Positions 1 to 7,437 of a stretch of DNA of 64,000 bases are shown in pieces. The first letter of the stretch is position 1. Every line of letters begins with the position of its first letter. Source of the DNA: DASQUK01 sp963813485 (GTDB taxonomy: Bacteria; Actinomycetota; Acidimicrobiia; Acidimicrobiales; VFJN01); NCBI GenBank assembly GCA_963813485.1, contig CAWEZE010000013.1, positions 372,001 through 436,000 of the forward strand, in the 5' to 3' direction. The notes beneath the pieces were generated by a model, which had not been told where the DNA came from, did no database searches, and was given only the letters and a program-made list of their open reading frames with translations. A program made the position numbers and the translations under genes.

Positions 1-209
1 GGTGGCCCCCAGAAGATCGCCGAGGACAGCCGGTCGGATTCCACCAGCACCCGCAACGGCTGCCCCCGCCCCACCAGCTCGTCCTGGCCCACGATGTCGT
101 CGAGCGACCGAGGACGCAGGCGCGCCGCCAGTGGCGCCTGCCGCGCCAACCTCTCCTCGGCCGCGGCCGCGAACAGGTCGTCCCCGACTGGCCCGGACTT
201 GCGCGGCAT
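1..209 (-). CDS. rarA: RarA/MgsA-type replication-associated recombination ATPase (N-terminal part, cut by window edge)
   Basis: Only the first 69 codons are present, read leftward from an ATG at 209. They contain the conserved opening of the RarA/WHIP AAA+ family, RLRPRSLDDIVGQDELVG, and the window ends at AIFWGP, where the Walker A loop begins. The family acts at stalled replication forks (known for RarA/MgsA). A short N-terminal segment (MPRKSGPVGDDLFAAAAEE) precedes the core, as is usual. Its place next to aspS-hisS fits the common actinobacterial order hisS-aspS-rarA. Function is assigned from the N-terminus only; the catalytic part lies outside the window. Confidence 0.85.
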   Translation of the reverse strand, partial: MPRKSGPVGDDLFAAAAEERLARQAPLAARLRPRSLDDIVGQDELVGRGQPLRVLVESDRLSSAIFWGP

Positions 210-323
210 CGCCGGCGAGGGTATCGGCGTTCGAGCAGGGAGTCGCCGGGCTCCGTGCCGTTCCCCTCGCCGTGTGCTCGAACCATTGCCACCCCGTGAC
301 CAGGGGATGCGACAATCTGGTCC

Positions 324-1079
324 GTGTCCGAGACGCGACGACGGGTGACGCTCACCCGCGACGAGGTTGCCCGGGTGCTGCACCGGGCGTCCGAGATCGA
401 GGCCGCCGCCGACGGACCGACGACCGGCGACCGGTTCGACGCCGAGGCGGTCGAGCAGGCGGCCATCGAGGTGGGACTGTCCCCGGCCGCGGTCCGTCAA
501 GCAGTCGCGGAGCTGCGCATCGGCGCCCTGCCGCCGGACGCCGCCGCCCCGACGAAGCGGGTCGACCGCAGCCGGCCCGCCACGTCGCGCTTCGTCGCCC
601 AACAACGCCTGGTCGAGCGCCGTCCAGAGGCGGTGCACGCCGCGGTCGACCGCTTCCTGCGCAGCCAGATGCTGGAGCTCAGGCGACGCAGTGGCGACCG
701 CTCGCTCTACCGCCCCCGCCGTGACCTGGTGGCCAGCCTCCGCCGGGGGCTCGACTTCGCCGGCGCGATCAAGCTCGACGGGATACGCACCGTGTCGCTG
801 CTGGTGACGCCCGCCGACGAGCGCACGCTGGCGCGCGTCGAGGCCGAGCTGGCGTCCAGCCGGGCCAATGTCGTGGCGGGGGCCGCCGGCACCGGCGCGG
901 GGGTCGCCCTGCTCATGGGCCTCGGTGGGGCGTTGGCGGCCGAGCCCGGGCTGGTCATCGCCGCGGTGCCGGCGGGCGCGGCGGTGGGGGCGGGCGGGCT
1001 GCGGGTCGCCGGTGGCCGCTGGCGCCAGCGCCGCGACGACGTCGACGAGGTGCTCGCCGCCCTCCTCGACCGGCTCTAG
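324..1079 (+). CDS. Hypothetical protein with N-terminal helical domain and C-terminal Gly/Ala-rich membrane hairpin
   Basis: The start is a GTG; no strong ribosome site is visible. The 251-residue product begins with a short charged helical region (about 9-70: LTRDEVARVLHRASEIEAA and a PAAVRQAVAEL helix) that resembles small regulatory or SHOCT/DUF1707-like modules, though I cannot name a family. A central Arg-rich alpha/beta segment follows. Near residues 190-235 a Gly/Ala-rich stretch (VAGAAGTGAGVALLMGLGGAL and following) looks like one or two membrane helices. It is divergent from rarA, with a 114-base gap that must hold both promoters. Function unknown. Confidence 0.7.
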   Translation: MSETRRRVTLTRDEVARVLHRASEIEAAADGPTTGDRFDAEAVEQAAIEVGLSPAAVRQAVAELRIGALPPDAAAPTKRVDRSRPATSRFVAQQRLVERRPEAVHAAVDRFLRSQMLELRRRSGDRSLYRPRRDLVASLRRGLDFAGAIKLDGIRTVSLLVTPADERTLARVEAELASSRANVVAGAAGTGAGVALLMGLGGALAAEPGLVIAAVPAGAAVGAGGLRVAGGRWRQRRDDVDEVLAALLDRL

Positions 1080-1237
1080 GGAGCCGAGCGGACAAGGCGG
1101 TTCGCGCAGCCTACGCGTGGGAATTTGGTGGTCGACGGCCAGCTCCACGGCTCGGCTCCCCGGGAACACTGACCACCATGAGCCAAGAGGACGTGCCTAT
1201 CTGCTCAGGTCCTGACGCGCGCTGGCCTCCAGGTGAC

Positions 1238-3010
1238 TCACGCCTTGGGTGGCAATGTGCGAAGGCCCAACTCGGCCAGGTGGCCGGCGTCGATCGGCGT
1301 CGGCGCCCGGGTCAGGGGATCGGCGCCCGATTGCGTCTTGGGGAACGCGATGACCTCGCGGATGTTCTCCTGGCCGACCAGGAGCGCCACCAGCCGATCG
1401 ATCCCGATGGCGAAGCCTGCGTGGGGTGGGGCGCCGTAGCGGAAGGCGTCCAGCAGGAACCCGAACCGCTCCTGCGCCTGGTCCTCCGAGATGCCCAGCA
1501 CTCGGAAGATGCTCCGCTGCACGTCGACCTGGTGGATCCGGACCGATCCCGAGCCCAGTTCCCAGCCGTTGAGCACCAGGTCGTAGGCCTGTGAGCGCAC
1601 GCGCAACAGATCCTCGGGGCCCCCCGACGCCAGCAGCTCGAGATCGTCGGGGTGCGGCATCGTGAACGGATGGTGCGCCGGCACCGGGCTGCCGTCCTCG
1701 CCCAGCCCCTCGAACAGCGGGAAGTCGACCACCCAGAGGAAGTTGAGCCCGCCCTCGGTCACGGGCGGACGGCCGAGCTCGAGGCGCAGCAGGCCCAGCA
1801 CGTGGCGGACCACCGGCCGGTCGTCGGCCACCAGGAACAGCAGGTCACCGGGTTCGGCACCCATCCCCTGGCGTAACTTGGCGAGCTCGTCGTCCGACAG
1901 GAACTTGGCCACCGGGCTGTCGAGGCCCTCGTCCGTGACCCGCATCCACACCAGTCCCTTGGCGCCCCAGCGCTTTGCCCGGTCGGTCAGGTCGTCGAGC
2001 CGCTTGCGGGAGGTCGCCTCGCTGCCGCCCCGCTGCCGGATCCCCTTGACACACTGACCGGCAAAGGCCTTGAAACCGGTGTCGGCGAACACGTCGGTGA
2101 GCTCGACGAGCTCCATGCCGAAACGCACGTCGGGCTTGTCGGAGCCGTAGCGCTCCATGGCGTCGTGCCATGTGATCGACGGGATGTCCCCCACCTCGTC
2201 CAGCGACGTCAAGGTGGCCACGCAGCGACGCACCGCGTCGGATACGAAGTCCATGACCTCGTCGCGCCCCACGAAACTGGCCTCCAGGTCGAGCTGCATG
2301 AACTCGAACTGGCGGTCGGCGCGGGGATCCTCGTCGCGCAGGCAGTGGGCGATCTGGTAGTAGCGATCGATCCCCCCCACCATGCAGAGCTGCTTGAACA
2401 GCTGTGGGCTCTGCGGCAGCGCGTAGAAGTTGCCCGGTTGCAGCCGGGACGGGACGACGAAGTCCCGTGCCCCCTCGGGGGTCGAGGCGATGAGCAGCGG
2501 GGTCTCGATCTCGATGAAGCCCTGGTCCTCCATCGACTGCCGGAATGCGGCGTTTGCCAGCGCCCGCGCCCGCAGGTTGCGCAGCATCCGCTCGCGCCGC
2601 AGGTCGACGTAGCGGTAGCGCAGCCGGAGGATCTCGTCGGCCTCGACGCGCTCGTCCACCGGGAACGGCGGCGGCTCGGCAGTGCTGAGGATCTCCACCT
2701 CGCACTCTCCGAGCTCGACCTCCCCGGTGGCCAGGGCGGGGTTGGCGGTGCCCTCGGGGCGCATGCGCACCACGCCGGTGATGCGCGCGACCCACTCGCT
2801 GCGGACGTCGACCGATCCGTCGACGACGCACTGCACGAGCCCCTCGCGGTCGCGGAGATCCACGAACGCCAGGTGCTCCCCGTGCTCGCGGCGGTGCGCC
2901 ACCCAGCCGCACAACGAGACCCGCTGGCCGACGTGGGCGGGGCGCAGCTCGCCGCACCAGTGCGTGCGCAGTCCTCGCGCCGGGCCGGCGTCGCTCCGTG
3001 GGTTGCTCAC
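1238..3010 (-). CDS. aspS: Aspartyl-tRNA synthetase
   Basis: Charges tRNA(Asp) (or tRNA(Asp/Asn), if non-discriminating) in the cytosol. The 590-residue length and layout match bacterial-type AspRS: N-terminal OB-fold anticodon-binding domain (GWVAHRREHGEHLAFVDLRD), class II core with motif 2 region FRDE-like CLRDEDPRADRQFEF, an inserted GAD domain, and motif 3 (GFAIGIDRLVALL) near the end. The start GTG overlaps the stop of hisS in a GTGA (3007-3010), so the two are translationally coupled. Whether it also charges tRNA(Asn) cannot be judged from the sequence. Confidence 0.97.
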   Translation of the reverse strand: MSNPRSDAGPARGLRTHWCGELRPAHVGQRVSLCGWVAHRREHGEHLAFVDLRDREGLVQCVVDGSVDVRSEWVARITGVVRMRPEGTANPALATGEVELGECEVEILSTAEPPPFPVDERVEADEILRLRYRYVDLRRERMLRNLRARALANAAFRQSMEDQGFIEIETPLLIASTPEGARDFVVPSRLQPGNFYALPQSPQLFKQLCMVGGIDRYYQIAHCLRDEDPRADRQFEFMQLDLEASFVGRDEVMDFVSDAVRRCVATLTSLDEVGDIPSITWHDAMERYGSDKPDVRFGMELVELTDVFADTGFKAFAGQCVKGIRQRGGSEATSRKRLDDLTDRAKRWGAKGLVWMRVTDEGLDSPVAKFLSDDELAKLRQGMGAEPGDLLFLVADDRPVVRHVLGLLRLELGRPPVTEGGLNFLWVVDFPLFEGLGEDGSPVPAHHPFTMPHPDDLELLASGGPEDLLRVRSQAYDLVLNGWELGSGSVRIHQVDVQRSIFRVLGISEDQAQERFGFLLDAFRYGAPPHAGFAIGIDRLVALLVGQENIREVIAFPKTQSGADPLTRAPTPIDAGHLAELGLRTLPPKA

Positions 3011-4398
3011 GCGCCCGCGTCCTCGGGTTGCGCCGTCAGCAGTTTTCGCACCACGTCGACGACCTGGTCATGGCCGACGACCTCCTGCTCGCTCTGCGCC
3101 AGGTCGCGCACCGTTGCCGTTCCGTCGGCCGCCTCCCGTTCACCGACGATCACCGCCACGTGCGCACCCGAACGACCGGCCGCCTTCATCTGGGCCTTCA
3201 TCGAGCGGCCGTCGAACGCCCGATCCGTCCGCAAGCCGGCGGCGCGCAGCTCGGCGGTGATGTCGCGGGCGGCCCGGCCGTCGGTCGTGTCCACCACGAA
3301 GACGTCGAGGCGGGATGCCGGCGCCGCGAACACGCCTTCGGCATCGCACGCCAGCAACATCCTCTCGATCCCCGACCCGAAGCCGATGCCGGGCGTGGGG
3401 GGACCGCCCAGCTGCTCGACCAGGCCGTCGTAGCGCCCGCCGCCGATGATCGTCGACTGCGCGGTGTCGAGGGCCTCGCTCTGGAACTCGAACAGGGTGT
3501 GCGTGTAGTAGTCGAGGCCGCGGACCAGGCCGGGTTCGACCTCGAACGGGATGCCGAGCGACCGCAGGCCGTCCTGGACCCGATCGAAGTGTCGGCGCGA
3601 GGCGTCGTCGAGCACATCGGCGATGTGGGGGGCGTCGGCCACGACGGCCTGGGTGGCCGCTCGCTTGGAATCCAGCACCCGCAGCGGGTGGCTGTCGACC
3701 TTCTCGCGATCCTCGGGGGCGAGGTCACTGGCCCGACCGCGCAGCCACGCAGTGAGCGCCTCGCCGTATGCCACCCGGTCCGCGGGCGTGCCCAGGGTGT
3801 TCACGACGAGCCGCCAGCGCCGCAGGCCGAGGGCATCGAGGTACGCGGCGCCCAGGGCGATGACCTCCACGTCGAGATCGGGGTCGGCCACGCCGATGGC
3901 CTCGACGTCCAGCTGGTGGTGCTGGCGCAGGCGGCCGGCCTGCGGACGCTCGTATCGGAACACCGGGGTGACACACCACACCTTCCACGGCGTCGGCGGG
4001 CGATGCTGCACGTAGGCCCGAACGACCGAGGCGGTGGCCTCGGGCCGCAGCGCCATGTGGCGGTCGCCTTTGTCGTGGAAGTCGTACATCTCCTTCCGAA
4101 CGACATCGGTGCCGACGCCGAGCCGTTGAAACACGCCGAGGTCCTCGAACAACGGTCCGTGGACGAAGCCGTAGCCGAAACGCTCGGCGACACCCGCGAA
4201 CGCGGCGACCATCCGCTCCCAACGCACCGACGCAGGGGGCAGCACGTCCTGCGTGCCGATGGGGGCTCGGAAGGTCTCGCCTCTCCCTTCCGGCTCTTGG
4301 GCTTCTGCCGGGCCACTCGGGCCGTCGACGCGACGGCTCGCGCCCCCACGGCCGCTCGGGCCGGGCTCGCTGTCTCGCGGTCCGGGACGCTCGCTCAT
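3007..4398 (-). CDS. hisS: Histidyl-tRNA synthetase with repeat-derived N-terminal extension
   Basis: Charges tRNA(His). The core starts near residue 43 with FRAPIGTQDVLP, and shows class II signatures: LRPEATASVVRAY (motif 2 side), the histidine-binding LVRGLDYYTHTLFEF loop, and GGGRYDGLVEQLGG. The C-terminal HGTP_anticodon domain ends the protein. The first ~42 residues (MSERPGPRDSEPGPSG..., then PSGPAEAQEPEG) are not part of the family; they are encoded by a GC-rich repeat that also sits at the start of gpx at 61.6 kb. A GTG/ATG start closer to the core cannot be excluded, though ATG at 4398 is the first in frame. Overlaps aspS by 4 bases. Confidence 0.95.
   Translation of the reverse strand: MSERPGPRDSEPGPSGRGGASRRVDGPSGPAEAQEPEGRGETFRAPIGTQDVLPPASVRWERMVAAFAGVAERFGYGFVHGPLFEDLGVFQRLGVGTDVVRKEMYDFHDKGDRHMALRPEATASVVRAYVQHRPPTPWKVWCVTPVFRYERPQAGRLRQHHQLDVEAIGVADPDLDVEVIALGAAYLDALGLRRWRLVVNTLGTPADRVAYGEALTAWLRGRASDLAPEDREKVDSHPLRVLDSKRAATQAVVADAPHIADVLDDASRRHFDRVQDGLRSLGIPFEVEPGLVRGLDYYTHTLFEFQSEALDTAQSTIIGGGRYDGLVEQLGGPPTPGIGFGSGIERMLLACDAEGVFAAPASRLDVFVVDTTDGRAARDITAELRAAGLRTDRAFDGRSMKAQMKAAGRSGAHVAVIVGEREAADGTATVRDLAQSEQEVVGHDQVVDVVRKLLTAQPEDAGA
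4287..4370. repeat. Dispersed GC-rich repeat, hisS copy
   Basis: On the minus strand this reads GAGCCCGGCCCGAGCGGCC, then a spacer, then CCCGAGTGGCCCGGCAGAAG followed by CCCAAGAGCCGGAAG. The same elements occur at 47791-47874, 49942-50036 and 61599-61644. Here it lies inside the hisS reading frame and supplies most of its N-terminal extension. Confidence 0.7.
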
Positions 4399-4446
4399 GA
4401 CGCGCCGAGGCTAGCGGTGCCCCATTCCGCGCCCGAACCCGGTTGT

Positions 4447-4488
4447 CGCGTCGGCCCCTGCTCGATGTGGTGGGGTCGTGCCGACGCG
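4447..4488 (-). terminator. Hairpin just after the btuF-like stop codon, possible terminator of the B12 operon
   Basis: A perfect 9-base-pair stem (CGCGTCGGC at 4447-4455 with GCCGACGCG at 4480-4488) lies immediately downstream of the last gene of the cobalamin operon. There is no T-rich tract, so it is either a weak or factor-assisted terminator or an mRNA 3' stabiliser. Confidence 0.4.
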
Positions 4489-4490
4489 GC

Positions 4491-5438
4491 CTAGGCGCCG
4501 CCGGTGGCATCGACCACTGCCCTGAGCAGCTCGACGATGCGCGGGCCCCAGCGGGAGGAGATGTCGGGGTCGAGGACGATCACGTTGTCGTTCCGCACGG
4601 CCGCCAGCTCGCTCCAGCCGGGCCGGGCTGCCACCTCGGCGGGGTCCTGGCCCGTACCGTCCGTGTGGGCGAGGAAGATGAAGTCCGGGTCGGCGTCGAG
4701 GACGTATTCGGCCGACAGCTGGGGGAAGCTGCCGGCGGTCTCGTCCACGGCATCGGCGATGCTCGTCATCCCCGCCAGGCCGAGCACCTCGCCGATGAAG
4801 GTGTCCGACGTGACCGAGTACAGGCCGTCGCTGAGCTCGTAGAAGTAGCGGAGTTGCTCGTCGCGCTCGGGCACCGATGCGGCGAGCCGCTCGAGGTCTG
4901 ACCGCAGCCCCGCGGCCAGCGTGGCGGCGGCATCGAGGTGGCCGGTGGCGGCGCCCAGGACATCGATCTGTCCGTAGACCTCGTCGAGGCTGGCGGCGCT
5001 GGGCAGGAGCAGGGTCGGTATCCCCAGCGTGTCGAGGGCGGCGACGACACCGTCGCGGTCGCCGGCGACGACGACGAGATCGGGCTCGTAGCCGCCGATG
5101 GCCTCGACGTTGGGCTGGAAGCCGCTGAGGTCGGTGACCGGCGTGCCGGCCGGGAAGTCGGAGTGGCGGTCGACGGCGACGACCTGGTCGCCGGCGTCGA
5201 TGGCGAAGAGCAGCTCGGTCAGCGACGGCGACAGCGAGACGATGCGCCGCGGCTGGTCCGCGAGCTCCACGTCGCCGTTGTCGGCGGTGACGACGACCGG
5301 GAACGTCGCTTCGGTGCCGGCCGACCGCGCCGCGGTCGTGGCAGACGAGGCCGTGTCGGCATCGTCGCCGCAGCCGACCACGACCATCGCCCCGGCGAGC
5401 AGCGCGGCGGTCACACGGACGGTGGTGGTACTCGGCAT
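4491..5438 (-). CDS. BtuF-like periplasmic/cell-surface corrinoid-binding lipoprotein
   Basis: A 315-residue lipoprotein: signal peptide and lipobox ending VVGC at residue 23, then a Ser/Thr/Ala-rich linker and a class III substrate-binding fold (peripla_BP_2) starting at PRRIVSLSPSLTELLFAI, the BtuF/HmuT/FepB signature. The ATG at 5438 is preceded by GAGGAG. It closes the riboswitch-controlled operon, only 26 bases after chlID, which argues for a corrinoid (or cobalt chelate) ligand rather than haem or a siderophore. No BtuC permease or BtuD ATPase is in the window, so its transporter must lie elsewhere. Ligand assignment is inferred from context. Confidence 0.8.
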   Translation of the reverse strand: MPSTTTVRVTAALLAGAMVVVGCGDDADTASSATTAARSAGTEATFPVVVTADNGDVELADQPRRIVSLSPSLTELLFAIDAGDQVVAVDRHSDFPAGTPVTDLSGFQPNVEAIGGYEPDLVVVAGDRDGVVAALDTLGIPTLLLPSAASLDEVYGQIDVLGAATGHLDAAATLAAGLRSDLERLAASVPERDEQLRYFYELSDGLYSVTSDTFIGEVLGLAGMTSIADAVDETAGSFPQLSAEYVLDADPDFIFLAHTDGTGQDPAEVAARPGWSELAAVRNDNVIVLDPDISSRWGPRIVELLRAVVDATGGA

Positions 5439-5464
5439 CGGCTGCTCCTCGGCGTCTGGTGGGG

Positions 5465-7432
5465 TCAGAGACTTCGCAGGGCGGCTTCGAGCCGCTCGGC
5501 GCGCAGGTCCGCGAGCGGCAGGTGGCGGGCGTCCATGGTGGCGGCGAGCCGTCCGGCGAGGCCGAGGCGGGCGTGCCCGGCGGGTTCGACGTCGACCACG
5601 ACGGCAGGGAGGCGGCGCCGGGCGACTATGGCCGCAGCGGCCAGGGCGGCGGCGAAGGGTTCCGGGCCGGCGGTGGCGCGGCCGTCGGTGACGACGACGA
5701 GGATGGGACGCAGCGTCGGGGTTGCCGCCCGAGCGGCGAGGTCGACGGCGGTGGTGATGCCCTCGGCGAGCGGAGTCTCGCCGCCCGTGGGCAGGTCCTC
5801 GAGCCGGTTGCGGGCGACCTCGACGCTTCCTGTGGGGCGCAGCACAACGCGTGCCCCGAGGCCGCCGAAGGTCACGAGCGCGACGCGGTCGCGGCGCTGG
5901 TAGGCGTCGACGAGCAGGCCGAGCAGCGCCCCCTTCACCGCAGCCATCCGGCTGTCGGCGCCCATGGACCCCGATGCGTCGACGGCAAGGACCAGCAGGT
6001 TCCCGGTGCGTGCCTCCCGGCGCGGCTCGCGTAGGTCGCCGGGAAGGATCCGCCGGTCCGCGTCCGGATCGATCACCCATCGCTGCGCCGCGGCCGAGAC
6101 GGTCGCGACCGGTGCCACCGATTGGAGTGGTCCCGACACCGGGGACGCGCCCACGGTCCGCCCACGGTCGGCGTCGGCCGGCGAGCGGCGGCCGTTGGCC
6201 GACGGTTGCTCGGCCCGGGGCGCCCGCAGGGTGGCGATCCGGGCGATGGGCCCGGGCGCGGCGACGGTCCCCGACGGGGCAGCACCCGTCCCCCCGCCGC
6301 CGTCACCGCGATCGCGGTCGTCGTCGGCGCCATCGGCCGGGCCGTCGCCGCCGTGGCTTTCCCCGCCGTGTGGCGCCGAGTCGGCTGGGCCCAGGACCTG
6401 GTCGAGCAGGTCGTCGAGGCCGGGCGGCGGCGCGCCGGGCGGGTCGAGAGGCTGCCGGCGGGCGCGGTGGGCAAGCACCAGGGGGGCGACGGTTCGGAGG
6501 TCGGCGGCAGTGATCTCGTCCCGCCGCTGCCAACCGGCCAGCGCCGCCGCGGCCCGGGCGAGCACGAGGTCGGCCCGCAGGCTCTCGGCGCCGGCTGCGA
6601 CACACACGCGGGAGGCCGCCCGGAGGGTGTCGTGGTCGAGCGGCGCCGGTGACGCGGTGCGGAGCCGCTCGCGCAGCCCGGCCTCCTCCTCCGTCCACGC
6701 GGCCATGAAGGCCTCGGCACCGGCGTCGAAGGCGACCCGGCGACCTACGGCGGCGGCGCGCTCGTCGGCGTCCGCCGAGGCGTGCACGTCGACGGCCAGC
6801 CCGAACCGGTCCAGAAGCTGCGGGCGAAGGTCTCCCTCCTCGGGATTCATCGACCCCACCAGCACGAAGCGGGCCGCATGCGTGTGGGAGATGGCGTCGC
6901 GCTCGACCCGGTTCACGCCGGTGGCGGCGACGTCGAGGAGCACGTCGACCAGGTGGTCCGCGAGCAGGTTGACCTCGTCGACGTAGAGGACCCCGCCGTG
7001 CGCGGCGGCGAGCAGGCCTGGCTGGAACCGAACCGCGCCCCCCGTGAGGGCCGCGGCCAGGTCCAGCGACCCGACGACGCGCTCCTCGGTGGCGCCCAGC
7101 GGTAGGTCGACGAACGGGGCGCTACCGCGCAACGCTGCGAGGCCGCGGGCCAGCGTCGTCTTGGCCGAGCCCTTGTCACCACGGAGCAGCACGCCGCCGA
7201 TGGCGGGCTCGACGGCGGCCAGCAGCAGAGCCAGCTTGGCTTCGTCGGCGCCGACCACTGCGCTGAATGGAAACGCCGGCGGCTCGCTGGCGCTCGCACC
7301 GCGGGCCGGCCGTGGCTCGCTCCGCTCACTCACGTCCGCGACCTCCTGGGGGCTGCGCCCCCACACCCCATCGCCCACGGGCTCGCTGGCGCTCGCACCG
7401 CGGGCCGGCCGTGGCTCGCTCCGCTCACTCAC
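5465..7432 (-). CDS. Cobaltochelatase ChlI/ChlD-type fused AAA+ and VWA subunit
   Basis: Works with CobN to insert Co2+ into the corrin ring using ATP. Residues ~35-350 form a BchI-like AAA+ module: Walker A GDKGSAKTT, Walker B-like VLYVDEVNLL, sensor GSMNPEEGDLRPQLLDRFGL. A Pro/Gly/Asp-rich linker follows, then a BchD-like VWA domain with the MIDAS motif DASGSMG and TDGRAT. The fused I+D form is typical of actinobacterial CobN partners. The start GTG at 7432 overlaps the cobN stop (GTGA). A second in-frame GTG at 7333 begins an identical repeat copy (each encodes SERSEPRPARGASASEP), so the mature start is ambiguous by 33 codons. AlbU/MgCh homologues make magnesium chelatase an alternative, but the operon settles on cobalt. 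Confidence 0.92.
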   Translation of the reverse strand: MSERSEPRPARGASASEPVGDGVWGRSPQEVADVSERSEPRPARGASASEPPAFPFSAVVGADEAKLALLLAAVEPAIGGVLLRGDKGSAKTTLARGLAALRGSAPFVDLPLGATEERVVGSLDLAAALTGGAVRFQPGLLAAAHGGVLYVDEVNLLADHLVDVLLDVAATGVNRVERDAISHTHAARFVLVGSMNPEEGDLRPQLLDRFGLAVDVHASADADERAAAVGRRVAFDAGAEAFMAAWTEEEAGLRERLRTASPAPLDHDTLRAASRVCVAAGAESLRADLVLARAAAALAGWQRRDEITAADLRTVAPLVLAHRARRQPLDPPGAPPPGLDDLLDQVLGPADSAPHGGESHGGDGPADGADDDRDRGDGGGGTGAAPSGTVAAPGPIARIATLRAPRAEQPSANGRRSPADADRGRTVGASPVSGPLQSVAPVATVSAAAQRWVIDPDADRRILPGDLREPRREARTGNLLVLAVDASGSMGADSRMAAVKGALLGLLVDAYQRRDRVALVTFGGLGARVVLRPTGSVEVARNRLEDLPTGGETPLAEGITTAVDLAARAATPTLRPILVVVTDGRATAGPEPFAAALAAAAIVARRRLPAVVVDVEPAGHARLGLAGRLAATMDARHLPLADLRAERLEAALRSL

Positions 7433-7437
7433 GTCCG
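7281..7437. repeat. 58-bp perfect direct repeat, two copies 99 bp apart, at the chlID start
   Basis: 7281-7338 and 7380-7437 are identical over 58 bases. Each copy, read on the minus strand, starts with a potential GTG start codon and encodes SERSEPRPARGASASEP in the chlID frame. The 99-base period is a multiple of three, so the frame is kept through both copies. The outer copy also spans the last bases of cobN. Confidence 0.9.

Noticed and set aside
2165..4494. Long plus-strand open frames opposite aspS and hisS
   Set aside because: High-GC antisense shadows of strongly conserved synthetase genes; no family motifs.
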